64,000 bases of DNA. It comes from Sphingobium sp. CAP-1 (lineage in GTDB: Bacteria; Pseudomonadota; Alphaproteobacteria; Sphingomonadales; Sphingomonadaceae). The DNA lies in assembly GCF_009720145.1 (NCBI RefSeq), contig NZ_CP046252.1, positions 1,116,001-1,180,000 on the forward strand. Direction: 5' to 3'. Position 1 is the stretch's first letter. Each line of letters opens with the position of its first letter. The notes beneath the pieces are model-generated. The model had not been told where the DNA came from, made no database searches, and saw only the letters and a list, made by a program, of their open reading frames with translations. Below, piece by piece: positions 10,554-19,800 of this stretch. The position numbers and the translations under genes were made by a program.

Positions 10554-12177
10554 CGCCTTCGGGGACGACCCAGTTGATATTCTGGGTCGGGTCTTTAATG
10601 TCGCACGTCTTGCAATGGACGCAATTCTGCGCGTTGATCTGGAAGCGGGGATTGCCCTCTTCCTGTCCCACCACCTCATAGACGCCGGCCGGACAGTAAC
10701 GCTGCGCCGGCTCGTCATAAAGGGGCAGATTATAGCCGATCGGGATCGACGGGTCTTTGAGTTGCAGGTGGACCGGCTGGTCCTCCTCATGATTGGTGTT
10801 GCTCAGGAACACCGATGACAGCCGGTCGAAGCTGATCATATTGTCGGGCTTGGGATAGGCGATCTTCTCGCACTGATCCTTGCGCCAGATCTTCTCCGCG
10901 TCGGGCTTGTGCTTCATCGTGAAGGGCAGGCCGATCTTGAGCGTGCGCATCCACATATCGATGCCCGCCAGCAGTGTGCCGATCGTGTTGCCGAACTTGG
11001 CCAGCAGCGGCTCGGCATTTTTGACCAGTTGCAGTTCCTTCGCGACCCAGCTCGACCGCAGGCGCAGTTCATAATCGTCCAGCACGTCGCGGGCGCGCTC
11101 ATTCTGGATCGCCTCGAACGCGGCTTCGGCCGCCAGCATCCCCGATTTCATCGCGGTATGCGTGCCCTTGATCCGGGGCACGTTGACGAAGCCGGCCGAA
11201 CAGCCGATCAGCGCGCCGCCGGGGAAGGCCAGTTTCGGGATCGACTGCCAGCCGCCCTCGTTGATCGCGCGCGCGCCATAGGAAACACGGCGGCCACCCT
11301 CCAGATATTTGCGGATTTCCGGGTGCTGCTTCCAGCGCTGAAATTCCTCGAACGGGTAGAGATGCGGGTTGCGATAGCCCAGGCCCACGACGAAGCCCAA
11401 CGCCACCTGCCCATTGGCCTGATGATAGAGGAAGCCGCCGCCATAGGCATCGGTCAACGGCCAGCCCTGCGAGTGGATCACCAGACCCGGCTGATGCTTG
11501 GCGGGATCGATGTCCCACAATTCCTTCATGCCCAGACCATAGACCTGCGGCTCGCATTCGGCTTCGAGCGCGAACTGGCGCTTCACTATCTTGGTCAGGT
11601 GGCCGCGCGCGCCTTCGGCGAAGAAGGTATATTTGGCGTGGAGTTCCAGGCCCGGCTGATAGTCCGCCTTCTTCTCGCCATCGCGACCGATGCCCATGTC
11701 GCCGGTCGCCACGCCCTTCACGCTGCCATCCTCATGATAGAGGATTTCCGCCGCCGCGAAGCCGGGGAAGATTTCGACGCCCAGCCCTTCGGCCTGTTCC
11801 GCCAGCCAGCGGCACAGATTGCCCAGCGACCCGGTATAGGTGCCCTTATTATGCATCCAGCCCGGCGTCATGATATGGGGCATGGCGATCTTGCCGGTCT
11901 TGCTCAGCAACCAGTGCTGATTGTCCGTCACCGGCGTTTCGGCCAGCGAACAGCCCATGGCGCGCCAGTCGGGCAGCAACTCGTCCAGCGCCCTGGGATC
12001 GATCACCGCGCCCGACAGGATATGGGCGCCGATTTCCGACCCCTTTTCCAGCACGCAGACCGCCAGTTCCTGCCCCGTTTCGTTCGCCCGCTGCTTCAGC
12101 CGGATCGCGGCGGACAGCCCCGCCGGCCCGCCGCCAACAATGACGATGTCATAGGGCATCGATTCCCGTTCGCTCAT
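10525..12177 (-). CDS. Electron transfer flavoprotein-ubiquinone oxidoreductase
   Basis: A 550-residue membrane-associated FAD and 4Fe-4S enzyme that passes electrons from ETF to ubiquinone during fatty-acid and amino-acid oxidation. The FAD motif is IVIVGGGPAGLSAAIRLKQ, and the C-terminal ferredoxin-like end has CPAGVYEV followed by NAQNCVHCKTCDIKDPTQNI. ATG 12177 is preceded by GGGAGGG about 6 nt away; the frame extends upstream to 12237 but without a better site. First gene of the seven-gene minus-strand operon. Confidence 0.96.
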   Translation of the reverse strand: MSERESMPYDIVIVGGGPAGLSAAIRLKQRANETGQELAVCVLEKGSEIGAHILSGAVIDPRALDELLPDWRAMGCSLAETPVTDNQHWLLSKTGKIAMPHIMTPGWMHNKGTYTGSLGNLCRWLAEQAEGLGVEIFPGFAAAEILYHEDGSVKGVATGDMGIGRDGEKKADYQPGLELHAKYTFFAEGARGHLTKIVKRQFALEAECEPQVYGLGMKELWDIDPAKHQPGLVIHSQGWPLTDAYGGGFLYHQANGQVALGFVVGLGYRNPHLYPFEEFQRWKQHPEIRKYLEGGRRVSYGARAINEGGWQSIPKLAFPGGALIGCSAGFVNVPRIKGTHTAMKSGMLAAEAAFEAIQNERARDVLDDYELRLRSSWVAKELQLVKNAEPLLAKFGNTIGTLLAGIDMWMRTLKIGLPFTMKHKPDAEKIWRKDQCEKIAYPKPDNMISFDRLSSVFLSNTNHEEDQPVHLQLKDPSIPIGYNLPLYDEPAQRYCPAGVYEVVGQEEGNPRFQINAQNCVHCKTCDIKDPTQNINWVVPEGGGGPNYPNM

Positions 12178-12312
12178 TTCATACCCTCCCTTTTGCGGCG
12201 TTGGCAGGCTGCACCCCGTCTCATCCAATCGCCGCATTAGTCCAACACTTTACCCGTCAAGGCGATGAAGCAGCTTGACCCCCTCGTCAACCTCTGGCCC
12301 AAGGAAAGGACG

Positions 12313-13035
12313 ATGCGGGGATCAATGCAGGACAATGCGGCGCTGGCCGCCGACGCCTTTCTGGCGTGGTGGCAGCTTGCCGGCGTGGACCACGCCGTAG
12401 CGGAAGCGCCGGTCGACTGGCTGCGCCCGGCGCTTTCCCCTGCCTCCGCCCCCCACCGGACCGAAACCGCTCCGGTGCCCAAACCCCGCGATTTGCCGGC
12501 CTTTCACCAATGGCTGGAAAGCGATTCGGACCATCCCGAACGGCGCTGGCCGGCGCGTGCCCTCTATCCGGCCGGCGCGGTCGACGCGCCGCTGATGGTC
12601 GTCACCGACATGCCCGATCCGGCCGATGTCGATGCCGGCGCGCTGCTGGCGGACAGGGCCGGCGCGCTGTTCGATGCGATGTTGCGGGCGATCGGCCTTG
12701 ATCGCAGCCATATCTATATCGCATCCCTGTTCTTTGCCCGTCCGCCCGGCGGCATGGTGGAGGCCGCCGACCTGACCGCCGCCGCCGCGCGGATGCGCAC
12801 CCATGTCCATCTCGCCCGGCCGCGCCGCCTGCTGCTGCTGGGCGACCGGACGATCCGTGCGCTGATGCCGACGGACGGTGCCGCATCGCCGAATAGTTTA
12901 CGCGATTTTAATCATGATGGCGGCACTGTGCCCGCCGTCGCCACATTCCATCCGCGCCTGCTGCTGGGGCAGCCGGCGGCGAAGGCGGAATGCTGGCGCG
13001 CCCTGCAAAGCCTGATCGAGGAAGCCCGTCCGTGA
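12313..13035 (+). CDS. Uracil-DNA glycosylase superfamily protein lacking the iron-sulfur cysteines
   Basis: A 240-residue protein related to family-4-type UDGs. Recognisable are LADRAGALFDAMLRAIGLDRSHIYIASLFFARPPGG, which parallels the AG-LLD-ML-GL-R-VYI--RPP segment, RRLLLLGDRTIRALM, and a C-terminal ATFHPRLLL that parallels HPSYLL. The four cysteines that bind the cluster in family 4 are absent, and the usual APG-ED motif reads MPDPADVDAG, so catalysis is doubtful. ATG 12313 has AGGAAAGGA just upstream; the same frame opens at 12265. It overlaps the transglycosylase start by 3 nt. Confidence 0.72.
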   Translation: MRGSMQDNAALAADAFLAWWQLAGVDHAVAEAPVDWLRPALSPASAPHRTETAPVPKPRDLPAFHQWLESDSDHPERRWPARALYPAGAVDAPLMVVTDMPDPADVDAGALLADRAGALFDAMLRAIGLDRSHIYIASLFFARPPGGMVEAADLTAAAARMRTHVHLARPRRLLLLGDRTIRALMPTDGAASPNSLRDFNHDGGTVPAVATFHPRLLLGQPAAKAECWRALQSLIEEARP

Positions 13036-14825
13036 TTCGCGCCGCGACCCAAATTTCCCGCCTTGCCCTCATCATGGTGGGGCTGGCCGCGACCGCCCCG
13101 GCTCTGGCCGAAAATGCCGCCACCTTCCCCGCCGTCTCGACTGGCGATGCTAGCCCGCTGCAACTGGGGGACGGCGACAAGGCCCGGTACCGCGCCATCT
13201 TCACCGCCCTGTCGGCGCAGCAATGGACCGATGCGAAGGCGATGATCGCCGCGCTCGACCCGCAGGATGCGGTGCGTTCGCTGGCCCTGTCAGAACTCTA
13301 TCTGGCCAAGGGGTCGCCAAAGGTCGAACTGTTCGACCTGCTCGACCTCGTCAACAAGGCCGCCTGGCTGCCCAAGGCCGACCAGCTTTCCCGTCTGGCG
13401 CAGAAACGCGGCGCGACCATCTTGCCGACCCTGCCGCAGATCCAGAAAATGGTCTGGCTGGGGTCCGCGCCGCGCCGCCAATATGTCGCGGCGGTCAAGA
13501 CCGATGTCGCCGCGCAGGCGCTCGCCGGCCAGATCCAGACCTTCGTCAAGAATGACGATCCGGTCGGCGCCGAAGGACTGCTCGGTGCCGGCGAAGCCAA
13601 TCTGACGCCCGAAGGGCTGACCGAAGTGCGCCAGCGCGTCGCCTGGGCCTATTATATCGAAAATGACGACACGAACGCCCGCCGCATGGCCGCCCGCGCG
13701 CTCGAAACCCGCACCGGCGGCGACTGGACCGTGCAGGCCCACTGGACCACGGGCCTGGCGTCCTGGCGTCAGAATGACTGCCGCGCCGCCGCCCCCGCCT
13801 TCGCCAATGTCGCCGCGCTGGCGACCGATGCCGATATGCGCTCGGCCGGCGCCTATTGGGCGTCCCGCGCCTATATGGTCTGCGGCGAAGCGGAAAAGGT
13901 CGAAAATTATCTGAAGCAGGCGGCCCGTTCGGAAGAAACCTTCTATGGCCTGCTCGCCCGCGAATCGCTGGGTATGCCGCTGGGCGGCGCCCCCGTCGCC
14001 AGCCGCTTCGGCGCGGCGGAATGGCAAAAGCTCCGGGGTAGCCCCAATGCCCGCGCCGCCATCGCCCTGTCAGCGATCGGCGAAAACGGCAAGGCCGACG
14101 AACTGCTCCGCTATCAGGCGAAGATCGGCGGCAGCGATCAATATGACGCGCTGCTGCGCCTCGCCAGCGCGCTGAACCTGCCCGCGACCCAGCTCTACCT
14201 TGCCCATAATGGCCCGGCCGGCACCCAGCCAGGCAGCTTCGCCCGCTTCCCCGCGCCCGACTGGCGCCCGGACGGCGGCTGGCGCGTCGATCCCGCCTTG
14301 ATCTACGCCCATACGCTCCAGGAATCGAGCTTCCGCACCGATGTCGTCAGCAGCGCCGGCGCGCGCGGCCTGATGCAGGTGCGCCCCGGCACCGCCAGCG
14401 ATGTCGGCCTGTCCAACGCCGCGCAACTGTTCGTGCCGTCGACCAATATGGAATATGGCCAGCGCTATCTGGAATCGCTGCGCGACATGAGCGCCACCGG
14501 CGGCCTTCTGCCCAAGGTGATGGCCGCCTATAATGCCGGCCCGCTGCCGGTCGATCGCTGGAATACGCAGGTCCATGACAAGGGCGATCCTCTGCTGTTC
14601 ATGGAATCGCTGCCCTATTATGAAACCCGCGCCTATGTGAACATCGTGATGCGCAATTACTGGATGTATCAGATTCAGGCCAGGGGCAGCGCCGACTGCC
14701 TGACCGGCATGGCGCAGGGCATGTGGCCGACCTTCCCCACCGCCAAGGGCGTGAAACTGGTGCGGCTGAGCAAGGCTGACGGCCGCGCGACGACGGGCGG
14801 CTCCATGGGTGGCGGCGCCGACTGA
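13032..14825 (+). CDS. Soluble lytic murein transglycosylase
   Basis: A 597-residue periplasmic peptidoglycan-cleaving enzyme. GTG 13032 overlaps the previous stop (GTGA) and yields a good signal peptide ending in ATAPALA. The N-terminal two-thirds is a helical superhelical domain, as in Slt70. The C-terminal SLT domain has the catalytic glutamate in YAHTLQESSFRTDVVSSAG, then ARGLMQVRPGTA and VMAAYNAGP. It cuts the MurNAc-GlcNAc bond, forming 1,6-anhydroMurNAc. It is followed directly by moaB with a TGATG junction. Confidence 0.94.
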   Translation: MIRAATQISRLALIMVGLAATAPALAENAATFPAVSTGDASPLQLGDGDKARYRAIFTALSAQQWTDAKAMIAALDPQDAVRSLALSELYLAKGSPKVELFDLLDLVNKAAWLPKADQLSRLAQKRGATILPTLPQIQKMVWLGSAPRRQYVAAVKTDVAAQALAGQIQTFVKNDDPVGAEGLLGAGEANLTPEGLTEVRQRVAWAYYIENDDTNARRMAARALETRTGGDWTVQAHWTTGLASWRQNDCRAAAPAFANVAALATDADMRSAGAYWASRAYMVCGEAEKVENYLKQAARSEETFYGLLARESLGMPLGGAPVASRFGAAEWQKLRGSPNARAAIALSAIGENGKADELLRYQAKIGGSDQYDALLRLASALNLPATQLYLAHNGPAGTQPGSFARFPAPDWRPDGGWRVDPALIYAHTLQESSFRTDVVSSAGARGLMQVRPGTASDVGLSNAAQLFVPSTNMEYGQRYLESLRDMSATGGLLPKVMAAYNAGPLPVDRWNTQVHDKGDPLLFMESLPYYETRAYVNIVMRNYWMYQIQARGSADCLTGMAQGMWPTFPTAKGVKLVRLSKADGRATTGGSMGGGAD

Positions 14826-15352
14826 TGCCGATCGACGAAAGCCGCACCTTCATTCCGGTGCGGATCGCCGTCCTCACCGTCTCCGACACGCGCGGTCTGG
14901 CCGATGATCGCTCCGGCGACGCGCTGGTCGACCGGCTGGAAGGCGCGGGCCATATCCTCGCCGCCCGCTATATCGAGCGGGACGAGAAAAGCGCCATCGT
15001 CGCGCGACTCCATGCGTGGATCGATGATCCGCAGATCGACGTGATCCTCACCACCGGCGGCACCGGCGTCACCGGCCGCGACGTGACGCCCGAAGCGCTG
15101 GCCCAGGTGCAGGACAAGGAAATTCCGGGCTTCGGCGAACTGTTCCGCTGGCTCAGCTATCAGAGCATCGGCACCTCGACCATCCAGTCCCGCGCCACCG
15201 CCTGCGTCGCGCGCGGCACCTATATCTTCGCGCTGCCCGGCTCGACCGGCGCGGTGAAGGACGCGTGGGACGGCATCCTCGTCACCCAGCTCGACAGCCG
15301 CTTCCGCCCCTGCAATTTCGTGGAACTGATGCCGCGCCTGATGGAACGATAA
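14825..15352 (+). CDS. moaB: Molybdenum cofactor biosynthesis protein B
   Basis: A 175-residue MoaB/Mog-fold protein that prepares molybdopterin for metal insertion by adenylylation. Signature segments are VLTVSDTRGLADDRSGD, the phosphate-binding loop LTTGGTGVTGRDVTPEA, and ALPGSTGAVKDAWDGIL. The ATG shares one base with the transglycosylase stop (TGATG). No other moa gene is present in the window, so this is a lone member placed in a cell-wall/repair operon. Confidence 0.95.
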   Translation: MPIDESRTFIPVRIAVLTVSDTRGLADDRSGDALVDRLEGAGHILAARYIERDEKSAIVARLHAWIDDPQIDVILTTGGTGVTGRDVTPEALAQVQDKEIPGFGELFRWLSYQSIGTSTIQSRATACVARGTYIFALPGSTGAVKDAWDGILVTQLDSRFRPCNFVELMPRLMER

Positions 15353-15365
15353 TCGCAAATTTGAT

Positions 15366-15385
15366 GTTCCCGCGCAGGCGGGAAC
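15366..15385. repeat. Short palindromic repeat, family B (single copy)
   Basis: Arms GTTCCCGC and GCGGGAAC around loop GCAG, followed by CCAGTCCC. The same unit occurs three more times at 16619-16751. It lies 14 nt after the moaB stop. Confidence 0.75.
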
Positions 15386-15445
15386 CCAGTCCCGACCTTT
15401 CAACCGGCTTCCCTCTCTCGCAGAAACCGACCGCTCGCGTCATAT

Positions 15446-15465
15446 CATTAGTTAGCTAACTAATG
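15446..15465. promoter_or_regulatory. Perfect 20-bp palindrome, possible repressor operator
   Basis: The core TTAGTTAGCTAACTAA is flanked by CA and TG, giving 20 bp of exact dyad symmetry in an AT-rich island within GC-rich DNA. It is 42 bp upstream of the -35 of the radical SAM gene promoter. Its size and symmetry resemble TetR- or MarR-type operators. The binding protein is unknown. Confidence 0.5.
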
Positions 15466-15507
15466 AAAATCCCATATTCTCACATTTGTTCCACTTGCTG
15501 TGCCACA

Positions 15508-15536
15508 TTGACATAATGTTCCCATTATGTTCTAAC
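15508..15536 (+). promoter_or_regulatory. Promoter with LexA-type SOS box of the radical SAM gene
   Basis: TTGACA at 15508-15513 and TCTAAC at 15531-15536 are 17 nt apart. Between and over them lies GTTC-N7-GTTC (15518-15521 and 15529-15532), the direct-repeat LexA box known for alphaproteobacteria. An inverted repeat ACATAATG/CATTATGT (15511-15518, 15523-15530) overlaps it, so another dyad-binding repressor is an alternative. The ATG is at 15542, only 5 nt after the -10 and without a ribosome site, which suggests a leaderless mRNA. Confidence 0.55.
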
Positions 15537-15541
15537 TCCTC

Positions 15542-16609
15542 ATGGCGATCGAGAAAGGCAGGGGCGCAACGCTGAACGGCGACAGCCGCCGCTTCAACCT
15601 GCCCCAGCGGGAGGCCGATGGCGACTGGCTCGACATGGCGGAGGCGCTGGGCGGTCCCGTCCCCCGCACCCGGACGCAGGTGACGGTCGAACGACCCCGC
15701 ACGATCCTGACCCGCAACGCCAGCCCCGACATCGGCTTCTCCCAGTCGATCAACGCCTATCGCGGCTGCGAACATGGCTGCATCTACTGCTTCGCCCGGC
15801 CCAGCCACGCCTATCACGACCTGTCCCCCGGCCTCGACTTCGAAACCAGGCTGTTCGCCAAGCCGGACGCGGCGACGCTGCTGCGCGCCGAACTGTCCAA
15901 GCGCAACTATGTCGTCGCGCCGATCGCCATGGGCACCAATACCGATCCCTATCAGCCGATCGAGAAGGACTGGCGCATCACCCGGTCGATCCTGGAACTG
16001 CTGATCGAAACCCGGCACCCGACCTTCATCACCACCAAGTCCGACCGCATACTGCACGACATCGGCCTGCTCGCCGATCTGGCCCGCGACCGGCTGGTAG
16101 CGGTGATGGTCTCGGTAACGTCGCTCGACCCGAAGGTCGCCCGCACGCTGGAGCCGCGCGCACCCCATCCGCTGCGCCGGCTCGACGCGATCCGCAAGCT
16201 GGCCGACGCCGGCGTCCCCGTCACCGCCAGCATCTCCCCCGTCATTCCGGCGATCACCGATCATGAGATAGAGGCGCTGGTCGCCCGCGTCGCGCAGGCC
16301 GGCGCGCGCGAGGTCAGCTATATCCCCGTCCGCCTGCCACACGAAGTCGCGCCCCTGTTCCGCGCCTGGCTCGACACCCATTATCCCGACCGCGCGAGCA
16401 AGGTGATGACGATCATCCGCGACATGCGCGGCGGCCGCGACAATGACCCGGATTTCGGCACGCGGATGCGCGGCCAGGGCGTCTGGGCCGACCTCATCCG
16501 AACCCGCTTCGCCAAAGCCCGCAAGCGCGCGGGACTAGGCGCGGAAAAGCTGGTCCTGCGCACCGACCTGTTCCGCCCACCCGAAGGCGCGCAGATGCGG
16601 TTGTTGTAA
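15542..16609 (+). CDS. PA0069-family radical SAM protein (SplB-related)
   Basis: A 355-residue radical SAM enzyme. The cluster motif is RGCEHGCIYCFARPSHAYHD, with cysteines spaced CxxxCxxC, and the N-terminal IEKGRGATLN is typical of the PA0069/Rv2578c group. This group is related to spore photoproduct lyase, but its substrate is unknown. The start at 15542 is supported by the conserved N-terminus even though there is no Shine-Dalgarno site. The promoter carries a LexA-type box, so a role in DNA damage response is a reasonable inference. The gene stands alone, convergent with dnaE and separated from it by repeats. Confidence 0.9.
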   Translation: MAIEKGRGATLNGDSRRFNLPQREADGDWLDMAEALGGPVPRTRTQVTVERPRTILTRNASPDIGFSQSINAYRGCEHGCIYCFARPSHAYHDLSPGLDFETRLFAKPDAATLLRAELSKRNYVVAPIAMGTNTDPYQPIEKDWRITRSILELLIETRHPTFITTKSDRILHDIGLLADLARDRLVAVMVSVTSLDPKVARTLEPRAPHPLRRLDAIRKLADAGVPVTASISPVIPAITDHEIEALVARVAQAGAREVSYIPVRLPHEVAPLFRAWLDTHYPDRASKVMTIIRDMRGGRDNDPDFGTRMRGQGVWADLIRTRFAKARKRAGLGAEKLVLRTDLFRPPEGAQMRLL

Positions 16610-16618
16610 CATCCGTCA

Positions 16619-16751
16619 TCCCGCGCAGGCGGGAACGGTCGAAGGCCGACTGTCTGCCTAAATGCGCGGTGCTCCTGCGAAGGCAGGAGCCCAGTCCAGA
16701 CGTTGCGATGATGAAAGGAGGGTGGATCTGGGTTCCCGCCTTCGCGGGAAC
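16619..16751. repeat. REPIN-like cluster of family B palindromes
   Basis: Three short palindromes are present: TCCCGC/GCGGGA (16619-16634), GCTCCTGC/GCAGGAGC (16671-16690) and GTTCCCGC/GCGGGAAC (16732-16751). The last two, with their CCCAG-TCCA flanks, are inverted relative to each other around about 40 nt, which is the layout of a REPIN. The cluster fills the 214-nt gap between the convergent radical SAM and dnaE genes and may act as a transcript end. Confidence 0.7.
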
Positions 16752-16823
16752 ACGAGGTGCTTTGTGCGCAACATGCTCAAGGGTGGAAAATGGTCGTTTA
16801 ACGACAGCGCAGCGATCCGCCCG

Positions 16824-19800
16824 TCACCCCACCAGCCGCAGCGCCGTCCGCCGCGTCCGCGTCCTGTATCCGTCCGCCTTCACGTCCATCCGCTCGAACT
16901 TGTGGATGCTCAGCCCCTTGATCGTCGCGATCGCGTCTACCTGATCCGCGCCCAGACTATAATGATCGCCCAGGAACAGCCGCGCCGCCTGCCCGTCGCC
17001 CACTGGCGCGCGCAGGAATATCTCGCTGCGGCCGCCATCCGCGTCCGCCAGCAACAGCGCCAGCGCCTCGACCGCCTGCGCGGTTTCAACGTCGACGGTC
17101 AGTTCCATGCGCGACGCGCTGGCGATCACCCGGAACGGCTCGATCCCGCGCACCGTGACGCGCGGCGTCTCCTCGCCCGGCAGCCGGTCCAGCTCCACGA
17201 TCAGCAGCGCGCAATCGCCATCGGCCGCCATTTCCTCGATCGCCTTGCAGGCGGCTTCCTCGAAGCAACTGGCCTGAAACTGCCCGCTCTGGTCGGAGAA
17301 GGTCGCGTTGGCGTAGCGCGCGCCGCGCTTGGTTTCGCGCCAGCGCACATCCTCGACCATCGCCGCCATGATCGTCATCGCCCGCCCTTCGGCATTGGGC
17401 GCGGGCATCGGCGCCTGACAGATGACGCCATAGCTGCGCGCGCCCCGCGCATCGGCCAGATGTTTGTAGCGATCGACCGGATGGGCGGAGAAATAAAAGC
17501 CGAACGCCTCCTTTTCCTGCGCCATGCGGTCCGCCACGGTCCAGGCCTGATGCGGCGGTATCCGCACATCGGCCTGAGGCGTTTCCGCGTCGCCGAACAG
17601 GCCGCCTTGCCCGCTTTCGCGCGCGGCGGCATTGCTGGACGCGACCGAGAGAATGGTTTCCGCCGCTGCATGGACGCCCGCCCGATCGGCATGAATGCCA
17701 TCGAACGCGCCCGCCGCCGCCAGACTTTCCAGTTGCCGCCGGTTGAGCAGGCGCGGTTCGATCCGGTCGGCAAAATCATCGAGCGACTTGAACGGCCCGC
17801 CCTTGTCGCGTTCCTCGACAAGCTGCTCCATCGCCTTCTCGCCCACGCCCTTGAGGCCGCCCAGCGCATAGCGCACGGCAAAGCCCAATCGCTTGTCCTC
17901 ACCCTCATAAGGCACCGCCTCGACGGTGAAGTCCGCCTCGCTGCGGTTGAGGTCGGTCGGCAGGCAGGACAAGCCCATGCGCCGCATGTCATCCACGAAC
18001 ACGGTCAGCTTTTCGGTCAGATGGATATCGAACGCCATCGACCCGGCATAAAATTCCGCCGGATAATGGGCCTTCAGCCACGCCGTCTGATAGGCGAGCA
18101 GGGCGTAAGCCGCCGCGTGCGACTTGTTGAAGCCATAGCCGGCGAACTTGTCGATCAAATCGAACAGTTCGTTCGCCTTGGCCGGTTTGATGTCGCTCTG
18201 TGCGCAGCCCTCCACGAAGCGGGAGCGCTGTGCGTCCATCTCCGCCTTGACCTTCTTGCCCATGGCGCGACGCAGCAGGTCGGCGTCGCCGAGCGAATAA
18301 CCCGCTAGGATCTGCGCGGCCTGCATCACCTGTTCCTGATAAACGAAGATGCCATAGGTTTCTTCGAGGATCGGCTTCAACAGGATATGGGGATATTCAA
18401 TCTCCTCCTGCCCGTTCTTGCGACGGCCGAACATCGGGATATTGTCCATCGGGCCGGGGCGGTAGAGCGACACCAGCGCGATGATGTCGCCGAAATTGGT
18501 CGGCCGCACCGCCGCCAGCGTCTTGCGCATCCCTTCCGATTCGAGCTGGAACACGCCGACCGTGTCGCCGCGCTGGAGCAGTTCATAGACCGCCGGATCA
18601 TCCCAGGCGAGCGTGTCGAGATCGACATGGACCCCGCGCCCGTTCAGCAACTGCACCGCCTTTTGCAGCACCGACAGCGTCTTGAGGCCCAGAAAGTCGA
18701 ACTTCACCAGCCCCGCGCCCTCGACATATTTCATGTCGAACTGCGTCACCGGCATGTCCGATCGCGGATCGCGATAGAGCGGCACCAGTTGCTGCAACGG
18801 CCGGTCGCCGATCACCACGCCCGCCGCATGGGTGGAGCTGTGGCGGGGAAAGCCCTCCAGCTTCATCGCATAGTCGATCAGGCGCTTAACCTGATTGTCA
18901 TTGTCATATTCCGCCTTGAACTCGCTGACGCCGTTCAGCGACCGCTCCAGCGTCCACGGGTCGGTCGGATGATTGGGCACCAGCTTGGCCAGCCGGTCGA
19001 CCTGACCATAGCTCATCTGCAACACGCGGCCGGTGTCCTTCAGCACCGCGCGCGCCTTGAGCTTACCGAAGGTGATGATCTGCGCCACATGGTCCGCGCC
19101 ATATTTCTGCTGAACGTAACGGATCACCTCGCCGCGCCGGGTTTCGCAAAAATCGATGTCGAAGTCGGGCATCGACACGCGCTCCGGGTTCAGGAAGCGT
19201 TCGAACAGCAGGCCCAGTTGCAGCGGATCGAGATCGGTGATGGTCAGCGCCCAGGCGACCAGCGACCCCGCGCCGGACCCACGGCCCGGCCCGACCGGAA
19301 TATCATGGTCCTTCGCCCATTTGATGAAGTCGGCGACGATCAGGAAATAGCCGGGGAACCCCATCTGGACGATGATGTCCGTCTCGAACTTCAGCCGGTC
19401 GAAATAGGGCGCGCGCGCCTCTTCCCCGACGATCCCGGCCTTGGCCAGCCGCGCTTCCAGCCCCGCCGTCGCCTGATCGCGCAGCATCGCCGCCTCGCCC
19501 TCGATATCGCCGGCCAGGCTGGGCAGGATCGGCTTGCGCTTGGGCGCGGCGATGGCGCAGCGCTGCGCGACCACCAGCGTATTGGCCAGCGCTTCGGGCA
19601 GATCCTCGAACAGGCGCTTCATCTCCGCCGCCGGCTTCATCCACGCGTCGGGCGAGCTGGTGCGGCGGTCGGGCGTCTCGACATAGGCGCTGTCGGCGAT
19701 GCACAGCATCACGTCATGCGCCTCGTGAAAATGCGGTTCGGCGAAACAGGTCGGGTTGGTCGCCACCAAGGGCAGGCCGCGATCATAGGCGAGGTCGAGC

